Position numbers and translations under genes: made by a program. From Halomonas heilongjiangensis (GTDB lineage: Bacteria; Pseudomonadota; Gammaproteobacteria; Pseudomonadales; Halomonadaceae): DNA of 64,000 bases. Where the stretch lies: contig NZ_PNRE01000059.1 in NCBI RefSeq assembly GCF_002879645.1, positions 1-64,000 of the forward strand, given 5' to 3'. This document shows positions 50,000-57,528 of the stretch, piece after piece. Under the pieces are notes generated by a model. It saw nothing but the letters and a program-made list of their open reading frames with translations. It did not search any database and was not told the DNA's origin. How positions within the stretch are numbered: the first letter of the stretch is position 1; the number at the start of each line of letters is the position of its first letter.

Positions 50000-50458
50000 A
50001 TGTATCTAGCGGCGCAGGATATCGAAGCCCTGGAGGGTGTCAGGAAGGTGCACTTCCTCAATCCCAAGGCCGTGCGCATCAACAGGTCGCTGGGGGATGC
50101 CGTTGGCATGACGCAGCTTGGAATACACCAGATCAGCGTGCCGCCCGGCCATTTCTCGACCGAATTCCACTGCCATCGCTACGAGGAGGAGGCCGTCTAC
50201 GTGCTCTCCGGTACCGGCGTGGCAACCCTGGGCGATCGGAAGCAGCCGATCGGCCCCGGCGACTTCATCGGTTGTCCCATCAACGGCGTGGCGCATGAAA
50301 TGTACAACGATGGCGACGAGCCACTGGTGTGCCTGGTGGTGGGCCAGCGGTTGGCCCAGGACGTGTCCGACTACCCGCGCCTGGGCAAGCGGCTGTATCG
50401 CAACAGCGGTGAATGGAACCTGGTCGATTGCCACGCCATCGAGCACGTGCAGCGCTAA
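50000..50458 (+). CDS. Cupin-domain protein
   Basis: A 152-residue single cupin: the first metal motif spans TEFHCHRYEEEAVYVLSGTG (His-x-His, Glu) and the second GDFIGCPINGVAHEMYNDGD. It looks like a cupin_2 enzyme or binding protein. GGAGGAG sits before the ATG. Its TAA stop is the first three bases of the MITE-like element at 50456, so the element may have been inserted at the end of this gene. Confidence 0.85.
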   Translation: MYLAAQDIEALEGVRKVHFLNPKAVRINRSLGDAVGMTQLGIHQISVPPGHFSTEFHCHRYEEEAVYVLSGTGVATLGDRKQPIGPGDFIGCPINGVAHEMYNDGDEPLVCLVVGQRLAQDVSDYPRLGKRLYRNSGEWNLVDCHAIEHVQR

Positions 50459-50610
50459 GGAAACACTGCACAAATGCCTGCGCGGGCAAATCGCTGTGTT
50501 GCGCGGTGCTCGGAATCCTCACCTATACCCCATAGGCTCCGTGCTCCGTGCTCCGTGCTCCGTGCGCCTTGCGCTTAGCTCCGCTCGTCGATTTGTTCAG
50601 CGTTTCCCTA
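50456..50610. mobile_element. MITE-like element with terminal inverted repeats
   Basis: A 155-base element whose ends pair: GGAAACACTGCACAAAT at 50459-50475 and ATTTGTTCAGCGTTTCC at 50591-50607, two mismatches in 17. It starts at the cupin stop codon and contains a tandem GCTCCGT repeat (50536-50563). It encodes no clear protein. No transposase is close. It fills most of the 243-base gap; the rest (to 50701) shows nothing definite. Confidence 0.65.
50536..50563. repeat. Four tandem 7-base GCTCCGT units
   Basis: Four exact copies of GCTCCGT at 50536-50542, 50543-50549, 50550-50556 and 50557-50563, inside the MITE-like element. Replication slippage could vary their number. Confidence 0.85.
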
Positions 50611-50701
50611 AGGGCACGCTTGGCAGATAGGCCGGTCTCGCCTGCTTCAGGAATGGTCGTGGCTGCCCGGTAAGTAAGGGCTTACCGGGGCGGGATGCCT
50701 G

Positions 50702-51052
50702 TCACTCGGGGTCGTGGCGCTCGCGGCTGTCTACAGGCGCCTGTTCGCGTTCGTGCATGCCGTAGTCGCGCATTACCGTGGCCACGCGCAGCCGGTAGTC
50801 GTCGAACACCACCTCGCGGCCCTGGGTCTGGGCGGTGCGGTGCCGCTCGAGCTGGCGCCACTGGGTCACGGCGTCTTCATCGCGCCAGAAGGAGAGCGAG
50901 AGGATCTTGCCCGGCTGGGTCAGGCTCTCGAAGCGCTCGATGGAGATGAAGCCATCGATCCCATCGAGTAGCGGACGCAGGCTGGCGGCGATGTCGAGGT
51001 ACTGGTCGCGGCGACCGGGCTTGGGGATGACTTCGAAGATCACGGCGATCAT
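50702..51052 (-). CDS. Antibiotic biosynthesis monooxygenase-like protein
   Basis: A 116-residue small dimeric alpha/beta-barrel protein: MIAVIFEVIPKPGRRDQYLD, DGFISIERFESLTQPGKILS and LSFWRDEDAVTQWRQLERHR. This is the ABM pattern, with conserved Trp in SFWRDE. Quinol oxidation or haem binding is possible; none is shown. It is the left of two leftward genes. Confidence 0.8.
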   Translation of the reverse strand: MIAVIFEVIPKPGRRDQYLDIAASLRPLLDGIDGFISIERFESLTQPGKILSLSFWRDEDAVTQWRQLERHRTAQTQGREVVFDDYRLRVATVMRDYGMHEREQAPVDSRERHDPE

Positions 51053-51145
51053 GGGGGAATCTCCCGATTTTCATGTGATGTGGGGTGGGCCGCGTACGCC
51101 TTGGCCCATGAATTCGGGCTGGCGATTGCCCCGACAGACGAGTGA

Positions 51146-51553
51146 CTACGAGGTTGCGATCTCGTCGTAGCCGCGCCCGAGAAACTGCACGAAGCAGAAA
51201 CCGTGGCCGAAGGGGTCGGCCATCAGCGCCAGCCGGCCCCACTCGTGGGTGGCGACCGGCTGCTCCTGCTCGGCGCCGGCGGAGACCGCCGTCTCCACGG
51301 CCGTGTCGATGTCATCGACCACGAAGTCCAGATGGAGCGGCGTCCAGTGCCGGCCGTAATGGCGGTGCTGTTCGGCGTTCTTCCAGGCCGGGGTGTCGGC
51401 TCGCTTGGCCAGCAGGTAGAGCGGCGCCGGGCCGCCGAGCAATTCCACGGCAGCGTCGCCGAGCCGGCGGCCGACCTCGAGCCCGAAGGCGGTGACGTAG
51501 AAATCGATGGCGCGCTCGAGATCGTCCACATCGAGATTGACGAGAAACTCCAT
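51146..51553 (-). CDS. VOC (glyoxalase-fold) family protein
   Basis: A 135-residue VOC protein: VNLDVDDLERAIDFYVTAFG, HLDFVVDDIDTAVETAVSAG and LALMADPFGHGFCFVQF. The metal ligands of the fold are likely at the His/Glu positions in these strands. The family includes antibiotic-resistance proteins and glyoxalases; the substrate is unknown. Confidence 0.86.
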   Translation of the reverse strand: MEFLVNLDVDDLERAIDFYVTAFGLEVGRRLGDAAVELLGGPAPLYLLAKRADTPAWKNAEQHRHYGRHWTPLHLDFVVDDIDTAVETAVSAGAEQEQPVATHEWGRLALMADPFGHGFCFVQFLGRGYDEIATS

Positions 51554-51732
51554 GGCGGCGTTCCTTTTCGCTGGTCAGACAAGAGCCGTATGCCGTTCCC
51601 CGTGGCAAGTGAGTCAGAACTTGCCGGGGCACGAATCAAGGATGGAGGATCCGAGGCGCGAGGGCCAAGCGAAAAAGGGTATTGTCTAATATGACGGCCT
51701 GCTCAAGCACCCCCGGCGGAGGAGATACCCGC

Positions 51733-52008
51733 GTGCCCAATACTCGAATCGATAGCCCGCTCACCCTGCATCTCGGGCGGGAGGAGCTGGTGATCCGGCG
51801 TCGCTATGAGACGCTCAGCATCGCCAACGATTTTCTGATTGCCATCTGGTTTCTGGCCGGCAGCATCCTGTTTCTCTATCCCAGCATGGAAAGGACCGCC
51901 GTATGGCTGTTCATCATCGGCAGTTTCCAGTTCCTGATTCGTCCCACCATTCGCTTGGCCAGCCACCTCCACCTCCAGCGAGTACCGCCGAGTCATTGGG
52001 AGAGTTGA
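51733..52008 (+). CDS. YrhK-domain small membrane protein
   Basis: A 91-residue protein with GREELVIRRRYETLSIAND followed by two spans, FLIAIWFLAGSILFLYPSM and TAVWLFIIGSFQFLIRPTI, as in the YrhK domain. Function unknown. GGAGGAGAT precedes the GTG at 51733, so this start is chosen over an ATG at 51691 without a ribosome site. It faces the rhodanese gene with a 151-base gap that holds no clear gene. Confidence 0.75.
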   Translation: MPNTRIDSPLTLHLGREELVIRRRYETLSIANDFLIAIWFLAGSILFLYPSMERTAVWLFIIGSFQFLIRPTIRLASHLHLQRVPPSHWES

Positions 52009-52159
52009 GGGACATCCCGCTGCCGGTCTCCCCGTCCGGTGCCGAGAACACCGGCGCCGCGGGTGGGATGCGGCATGCCGCGGGGATGGGGCCCAGGCCG
52101 CCCCGAGAGGGGCCCGCCGGACCGAAGCACGGCAGGCCCCAGCGGAGGGCCAAGACGCG

Positions 52160-52486
52160 TCAGGCGGTGGCGACGGGCAACCGGGCCTCCTCCCACTCCG
52201 CCTTGCCGCCCTGGTAGACGGCAACGTCGGTATAGCCCATGGCCTCGAGCTGGTTGGCCACCATGTGCGAGTTCTGGCAGGTCGCGCTGGCGCAGTACAC
52301 CACGATCGCGGCCTGCTTGTTCGGCAACAATTCGGGTGCGCGCAGCCTGACCTGGTCGTGGTTGATGTTGACGGCATTCGGCAGGTGCCACTGCCGGAAA
52401 TACTTCTCCGGCAGCGCTTCTACCAGGATCGGGCGCTCCCGGCCTTCGAGGCGGGCGGCAAGGTCTTCACGGTTGATCGTCTTCAT
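52160..52486 (-). CDS. Rhodanese-domain sulfurtransferase
   Basis: A 108-residue single rhodanese domain. The catalytic loop is Cys65-Ala-Ser-Ala-Thr-Cys (VVYCASATCQNS), with HLPNAVNINHDQVR and VAVYQGGKAEWEEA as family marks. It likely carries a sulfane sulfur between partners in the cytoplasm. It is divergent from the LysR gene at 52611. Confidence 0.88.
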   Translation of the reverse strand: MKTINREDLAARLEGRERPILVEALPEKYFRQWHLPNAVNINHDQVRLRAPELLPNKQAAIVVYCASATCQNSHMVANQLEAMGYTDVAVYQGGKAEWEEARLPVATA

Positions 52487-52517
52487 GTTGGTGCTCCGGG
52501 TGTCGGCGATGTGTATG

Positions 52518-52533
52518 CGTTGCCTCGGCAACG
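52518..52533. promoter_or_regulatory. Palindrome between rhodanese and LysR genes
   Basis: CGTTGCC and GGCAACG arms with a two-base spacer, 32 bases from the rhodanese start. A candidate LysR binding site; the short spacer would also suit another regulator. Confidence 0.35.
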
Positions 52534-52610
52534 TGACGATCAGCGTAGAATTTGCGCATCGGCAATGGAATCGCCAAAAATTGCATAGGCTCATTGCAAG
52601 GTTGCAAGGC

Positions 52611-53507
52611 ATGAACTTCGATTGGGACGATCTTCGCCTCTTCCTGGCGATCGCCCGCACCGGCAGCCTGGCCGGGGCGTCGCGCACGCTAGGCGTCAAC
52701 CATTCGACGGTGTTCCGGCGGCTCAAGGCGCTGGAGGCCGGTCTGGAGGTGCGGCTGTTCGACCGCTTGCCACAGGGCTATGTGCCCACGGCGGCGGGCG
52801 AGATGCTGCATAAGCACGCGGAGCGGGTGGAGGAGGAGGCGCAGGCCATCGAACGTGAGCTCGGGGGGCACGACGTGCGGCTGTCGGGGCGGGTCGTCGT
52901 CACCACCACCGATACCCTGGCCAATGCGTTTCTCGCGCCCGTGTTCCAGGGCTTCGTCGAGCGCTACCCGGGCATCGAGCTGGAGCTGCTGATCGTCAGT
53001 GCCTTCCTCGACCTGGCCCGGCGTGAGGCGGATGTCGCCATTCGCCCGACGCAGGCGCCGCCGGAGAACCTGATCGGCCGCCGGCTGGGCACCATCCGCT
53101 GGGGGGTGTACGGCGCGCGCGAGTACTTGCGGGAACGTCCGGCGCTCGAGGATCCGGCGCGTCCGGCGGGACACCGCTTCGTCGGCGGCAACGAGATGAT
53201 CCGCCATCTCGCCAGCAGCCGATGGCTGGACGAGCGGGTACCGCCGGAGGCCTTCGCACTACGCACGAACAGCGTCGTCGCGGCGCTGGGGGCCGCCCGG
53301 GCCGGCGTGGGGCTCGCCGTGGTGCCGCATTACATGGCTCGCCAGGAGAGCGAGCTGGAGTGCGTGCTGGCGATCGGCCCGGAGGTGGCGACCGACCTGT
53401 GGCTGCTGGTCCATCCGGACCTGCGTCCCAGCGCCCGTATCCGCGCCTTCATGGCCTTCGCGGTCGAGGCGGTCAGGCAGCGGCAGGCCGAACTGGAAGG
53501 CCGCTAG
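52611..53507 (+). CDS. LysR-family transcriptional regulator
   Basis: A 298-residue LysR protein: DDLRLFLAIARTGSLAGASR, VNHSTVFRRLKALEAGLEVR, then SGRVVVTTTDTLANAFLAPV. It resembles the LysR at 12821 (both have the S/T-T-x-F-R-R helix and a VTTTDTL strand). It is divergent from the rhodanese gene. A CGTTGCC-TC-GGCAACG palindrome lies at 52518-52533 in the shared gap. Confidence 0.9.
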   Translation: MNFDWDDLRLFLAIARTGSLAGASRTLGVNHSTVFRRLKALEAGLEVRLFDRLPQGYVPTAAGEMLHKHAERVEEEAQAIERELGGHDVRLSGRVVVTTTDTLANAFLAPVFQGFVERYPGIELELLIVSAFLDLARREADVAIRPTQAPPENLIGRRLGTIRWGVYGAREYLRERPALEDPARPAGHRFVGGNEMIRHLASSRWLDERVPPEAFALRTNSVVAALGAARAGVGLAVVPHYMARQESELECVLAIGPEVATDLWLLVHPDLRPSARIRAFMAFAVEAVRQRQAELEGR

Positions 53508-53943
53508 CGCCAGGCCCGCGGTGGCGATTCGTGTCGGCAACCGGGGGAGCACGCCCCGCTGCTGGGTAGGCAACGGCCTGGCCGGCATCACGACGGGTGT
53601 GGATTGACGCCGCGGCAGGGCATGCTATTTTCTAATGCGTAGTCGCATCCAGGCGGAACGGTTCATGACCACCTCTGTACGCTCTCCTCTTTCCACGCTG
53701 GTGGCCACTCCGGTCGCCGCCATGGTGCGTGTCGCGACTGCTCCCCCCCTGTCATCTGTCACCCCGCCGGTCGGTGTCTCGCCGCCGGTGGGGATCGCCG
53801 TGGCCGGTGTTTCCCCGCCGCCCGCGTCTGCCCTGGGCTGATCGCCAGCCCGCCAGGCGGCTCCAGCAGTCGATTGCCTCTCTGCAACGCTGGCCCGATA
53901 GGGCCGCTGGGGCCTGTGCGTCTCTCGACAGGTGACTTTCCTC
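53508..53943. other. 436-base region between LysR and the EamA exporter
   Basis: It holds a possible leader-peptide gene (53665-53841) and, after it, GC-rich hairpins such as GGCCC-GATA-GGGCC near 53891-53904. The first 150 bases show nothing definite. The layout, with a small frame followed by hairpins directly before an exporter, resembles transcription attenuation. Confidence 0.35.
53665..53841 (+). CDS. Possible Pro/Val-rich leader peptide upstream of EamA
   Basis: A 58-codon frame starting MTTSVRSPLS with AGGCGG eight bases before the ATG. It is rich in Val, Ala, Ser, Thr and Pro, with repeated PPVGVSPPVG and SPPP tracts that can slow ribosomes. It ends 102 bases before the EamA exporter start. 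I know no family. Attenuation by ribosome stalling is a guess; the frame may also be chance. Confidence 0.3.
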   Translation: MTTSVRSPLSTLVATPVAAMVRVATAPPLSSVTPPVGVSPPVGIAVAGVSPPPASALG

Positions 53944-54816
53944 ATGACATTCCACAACACTGCCTGGGCCGTCTACGGCGCCACGGCGCTCTTCGTGCTG
54001 CTGTGGGGCAGCGGCGCAATCTTCACCAAGTGGGGGCTCGATCACGCCTCCGCTTCCGCCTTCCTCGTGCTGCGCTTCGCCCTGGCGCTGACCGTGCTGA
54101 TGGCCATCGGGCTGTACCGACGACGCTGGTTGCCCACGCCCGGCACGCGCCTGCGCGTCGCCTGCACCGGCCTGCTGCTGATCGGCGCCTATGCGATCTG
54201 CTACTTCCTGGCCCTGGCCCAGGGCATCACGCCGGGCGTGCTGGCCACCGTGCTGGGGGTGCAGCCGATACTGACGCTGGTGCTGCTGGAGCGGCGCTTC
54301 TCCCTGGCGCGGATATCGGGGCTAGGCCTGGCGCTGACCGGGCTGGTCATGGTGGTCTACCAGAGCATCGGCCTGGCCCGCTTCTCGCCGGGCGGCATGG
54401 GGTTCGCCTTGGGGGCCCTGGCCTGCATGACCGGTGGCGCCATCCTGCAGAAACGCATGCAGCAGTCGCCCATCGAGGTCCTGCCGCTGCAGTATGCCGC
54501 CAGCCTGCTGCTGTGCCTGCCCTTCGCGGCGTTCCAGCCACTGTCGTTCGAACTCTCGGTGGGGTTCCTGATCCCGCTGCTATGGCTGGCCCTGGTGATC
54601 TCGGTAGTGGCGCAACTGCTGCTGTACCGGTTGATCCAGGCCGGCAACCTGGTCAATGTCACCAGCCTGTTCTACCTGGTGCCGGCGGTCACCGCGGCGA
54701 TGGACTACCTGTTCCTGGGCAATGCGCTCTCCGCGCTCAGCCTGGCGGGCATGCTGACCATCCTGCTGGGGTTGGTGCTGGTGTTCCGGCAGCCCGGGGT
54801 GCCGGAATCCGACTAG
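53944..54816 (+). CDS. EamA-family DMT exporter
   Basis: A 290-residue, ten-span transporter with two EamA repeats: FVLLWGSGAIFTKWGLDHAS and VLATVLGVQPILTLVLLERR in the first half, and LYRLIQAGNLVNVTSLFYLV and DYLFLGNALS in the second. Many members export amino acids or drugs. It is preceded by a possible leader peptide and followed by a strong hairpin. Confidence 0.88.
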   Translation: MTFHNTAWAVYGATALFVLLWGSGAIFTKWGLDHASASAFLVLRFALALTVLMAIGLYRRRWLPTPGTRLRVACTGLLLIGAYAICYFLALAQGITPGVLATVLGVQPILTLVLLERRFSLARISGLGLALTGLVMVVYQSIGLARFSPGGMGFALGALACMTGGAILQKRMQQSPIEVLPLQYAASLLLCLPFAAFQPLSFELSVGFLIPLLWLALVISVVAQLLLYRLIQAGNLVNVTSLFYLVPAVTAAMDYLFLGNALSALSLAGMLTILLGLVLVFRQPGVPESD

Positions 54817-54823
54817 GTGTCAT

Positions 54824-54849
54824 CCCCGCCTCGGCATGCCGAGGCGGGG
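54824..54849. terminator. Bidirectional hairpin between convergent EamA and SDR genes
   Basis: A perfect 13-base palindrome CCCCGCCTCGGCA/TGCCGAGGCGGGG with no loop, seven bases after the EamA stop and 11 before the SDR stop. Stable stem, no U-run visible on the plus strand. Confidence 0.7.
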
Positions 54850-54860
54850 GCGGGTAGTGC

Positions 54861-55631
54861 TCAGGTTCGGCTGATCGAGACGCCGCCATCGACCAGCATC
54901 GCCGTGCCGGTGACGAAGCCGGCGTCGTCTGAAGCCAGATAGAGCGCCGCTCGGGCGATCTCTTCCGGCGTAGCCATGCGTTTGAGCGCGTGCAGATTCT
55001 CGACGAAGGCCAGGACTTCCGGTCCGGCGTCGGGGGCATTGGTGATGCTGGCCGGCGTATCGGTGCCTCCCGGCAGCAGGGCATTGACCCGAATGCCGTT
55101 GGGTCCCAGCTCCGCGGCAAGGCACTTCATCAGGCCCAGGATGCCGGCCTTGCTGGCGCCGTAGGCCGCCATGCCGGGCATGCCGACGGTATGGCCGACG
55201 AAGCTCGAAGTGAACAGCAGGCTGCCGCCGCCTCGCTGCAGCAGCGCCGGTATCTGGTGTTTGGCCCCCAGAAAGGCGCCGTTCAGGTTGGTATGCATGA
55301 CGTCGTGCCAGTCGCTCGAAGTCATGTCCTGCAGCGGCCCCATCGGACCGACGATGCCGGCATTGTTGAAGGCGATATCGAGCCCTCCGAAGCGCTCCAG
55401 GGCGGTGGCAACAAGGCGTTGCGACAAGCGCTCGTCGCATACGTCCCCGGCGACGGCAACGGCGGTGCCGCCGTCGCGAGAGATGGCTTCGACCAGAGCA
55501 TCGAGTTCGTCCCGGCGGCGGGCGCTCACGATCACCTTGGCGCCTTCGCTGGCAAATAGCCGAGCAGCGGCATGACCGATTCCTGAGCTGGCCCCGGTGA
55601 CGATGGCGATCTTTCCGGCAAGTCGGTTCAT
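54861..55631 (-). CDS. Short-chain dehydrogenase/reductase
   Basis: A 256-residue classical SDR: cofactor motif TGASSGIG at residues 12-19, NNAG (FNNAGIVGP) and the catalytic Ser...Tyr-Gly-Ala-Ser-Lys (AAYGASKAGI). ALLPGGTDTP and the C-terminal GFVTGTAMLVDGGVSI also fit. It uses NAD(P)H on an unknown carbonyl or alcohol. It converges with the EamA gene through a hairpin. Confidence 0.92.
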   Translation of the reverse strand: MNRLAGKIAIVTGASSGIGHAAARLFASEGAKVIVSARRRDELDALVEAISRDGGTAVAVAGDVCDERLSQRLVATALERFGGLDIAFNNAGIVGPMGPLQDMTSSDWHDVMHTNLNGAFLGAKHQIPALLQRGGGSLLFTSSFVGHTVGMPGMAAYGASKAGILGLMKCLAAELGPNGIRVNALLPGGTDTPASITNAPDAGPEVLAFVENLHALKRMATPEEIARAALYLASDDAGFVTGTAMLVDGGVSISRT

Positions 55632-55872
55632 AGCTGTATTCTCCATGGGTAGGTATGGGGTCATTGGCGATCCCATGCTTACCTTGCCGGTCTCGGGGTA
55701 AGCTCTCACTCCGCTTCTTGCCGTCAAAAAATCTGGTGGCCTGATGATGCTATGCTGCGAAATGCTGTGAAGAGACGGGTGCACTTTGAAAGCAAGGGAC
55801 GGAGTGTGCCAGGCGGGTCCAGGGCGCAACCTGAACTCACGGAGAACGCCGAATCCACAGCGGAGGCCCGCC

Positions 55873-57012
55873 ATGAACGAGACATCCACCCATTCATTTG
55901 CCACTTTCGATTCCGATGAGGCGAAATGGGCAGCGGTACTGGCCCGCGATGCCGCGGCGGACGACGCTTTCGTTTATGCGGTGCGTACCACGGGGGTCTA
56001 TTGCCGTCCTACCTGCCCTTCACGCCGGCCGCGCCGCGAGAACGCCGAGTTCCATGCCGATGCCGCGGCAGCCGAACGGGCCGGCTATCGGCCGTGCCAG
56101 CGCTGCCGACCCAAGGAGCTACCGTTGGCCCAGCGACACGCCCAGAGCGTCGCCAGGGCCTGCCGTCTCATCGAAACATCCGACGAGCTCCCCTCGCTCG
56201 ACGAATTGGCACAAGCCACCGGGCTTAGCCGCTTCCACTTTCATCGAGTCTTCAAGGCGGGCACGGGGCTGACGCCGAAGGCGTATGCGATCGCTTGCCG
56301 GGCGGATCGTGCACGCCAGGCGCTGGCGCAACGGGAAACCGTCACCGAGGCGATCTATGAGGCGGGCTTCAATTCCAGCGGGCGCTTCTATGCCGGTTCC
56401 GATCGCATGCTTGGCATGACGCCACAGCGTTATCGTGCGGGAGGGAAGGGCATGGAGATTCGCTTCGCCCTGGGAGAATGCTCGCTGGGCAACATTCTAG
56501 TCGCGACCAGCGAAAAGGGCATTTGCGCCATCTCCTTGGGCAGCGACCCGGAGCAACTGCTGCAGGAGTTCCAGGATCGTTTCACCAATGCCAACCTGGT
56601 CCCGGGGGGAAAGGATTTCGACGCCTGGGTGGCCAAGGTGGTGGGCTTCGTCGAGGCGCCTGGCGTCGGGCTATCGCTGCCGCTGGACATTCGCGGCACC
56701 GCCTTCCAGCAGCGGGTCTGGCAGGCGCTGATCGAGATTCCCGTGGGCACCACGATCAGCTATGCGGAGTTGGCGCAGCGGATCGGTTCCCCCAAGTCGG
56801 TGCGCGCCGTAGCCAGGGCCTGCGCCTCCAATACCATTGCGCTAGCCATTCCCTGCCACCGGGTCGTGCGCAGCGACGGGGCGCTCTCGGGTTACCGGTG
56901 GGGCGTAGAGCGAAAGCGGGCGCTGCTCGAGCGTGAACGTCACTCCCCCTCCAACGCCTCGGTGATTCCCGCCTGCGGGGTGCGCTCGAGAAAGGTCGAC
57001 AGCACCACATAA
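55873..57012 (+). CDS. ada: Ada: methylphosphotriester/O6-methylguanine repair and regulator
   Basis: A 379-residue bifunctional Ada. The N-terminal zinc domain has Cys44, Cys48, Cys75 and Cys78 (GVYCRPTCPS, PCQRCRP). An AraC-type helix-turn-helix follows (LDELAQATGLSRFHFHRVFK), and the C-terminal suicide methyltransferase ends in IPCHRVV with Cys328. It repairs alkylated DNA and activates its own regulon. The usual end is near RALLERER; about 24 more residues run on antisense into the 3' end of the Lrp gene (73 bases). The ATG at 55873 starts the conserved domain. Confidence 0.94.
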   Translation: MNETSTHSFATFDSDEAKWAAVLARDAAADDAFVYAVRTTGVYCRPTCPSRRPRRENAEFHADAAAAERAGYRPCQRCRPKELPLAQRHAQSVARACRLIETSDELPSLDELAQATGLSRFHFHRVFKAGTGLTPKAYAIACRADRARQALAQRETVTEAIYEAGFNSSGRFYAGSDRMLGMTPQRYRAGGKGMEIRFALGECSLGNILVATSEKGICAISLGSDPEQLLQEFQDRFTNANLVPGGKDFDAWVAKVVGFVEAPGVGLSLPLDIRGTAFQQRVWQALIEIPVGTTISYAELAQRIGSPKSVRAVARACASNTIALAIPCHRVVRSDGALSGYRWGVERKRALLERERHSPSNASVIPACGVRSRKVDSTT

Positions 57013-57461
57013 CTGCGCGTGGCCTTGACGCTCGGCAGGGCATAGAGCCGGGCGAGCAGCCCCTCCAGGGCGCGGCTGCTGGCGCAGCGCACCTTGAGCA
57101 GCATGCAGGTGTCGCCGGCCACGGAGTGGATCTCCTCGACTTCGGGCAGCTCCGATAGTGCCAGCAGTTCCTGGGTCTTGCCCCAGCCGGTGGAGTCGAC
57201 GTGGACGAAGGCGAGGAAGGGCTTGCCGGTGGCGGGGCCATCCAGGACCGCCACGGTGCCGCGGATGCGCCCCGTCGCGCGCAGCCGTTTCACCCGTTCG
57301 TGCACGGCCGGCGCCGAGAGACCGGCGCGATTACCCAGCTCGGCGTAGCTGAGCCCGGCGTCCACGGCCAACTCGCCTAATATTTTTCGGTCGAAGGCGT
57401 CCAGGGGGCGTGCCTCCTGGCCCTTGTCCCGAACGGTTTCTGTTTTTTCTGGGTTCGGCAT
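56940..57461 (-). CDS. Lrp/AsnC-family transcriptional regulator
   Basis: A 173-residue Lrp-type protein: LDAFDRKILGELAVDAGLSY, ELGNRAGLSAPAVHERVKRL, the winged-helix part, then the RAM domain (PFLAFVHVDSTG and VEEIHSVAGDTCMLLKV). It is likely divergent-regulator for the MFS gene starting at 57529, with a 67-base gap. Its 3' end is overlapped by ada in antisense. Confidence 0.9.
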   Translation of the reverse strand: MPNPEKTETVRDKGQEARPLDAFDRKILGELAVDAGLSYAELGNRAGLSAPAVHERVKRLRATGRIRGTVAVLDGPATGKPFLAFVHVDSTGWGKTQELLALSELPEVEEIHSVAGDTCMLLKVRCASSRALEGLLARLYALPSVKATRSYVVLSTFLERTPQAGITEALEGE

Positions 57462-57528
57462 TATCGCAATTGCTCCGAATGACATTCCTTTCTTCAATGG
57501 TAATGTCGAACTGCATTTGGAGCCAGCC

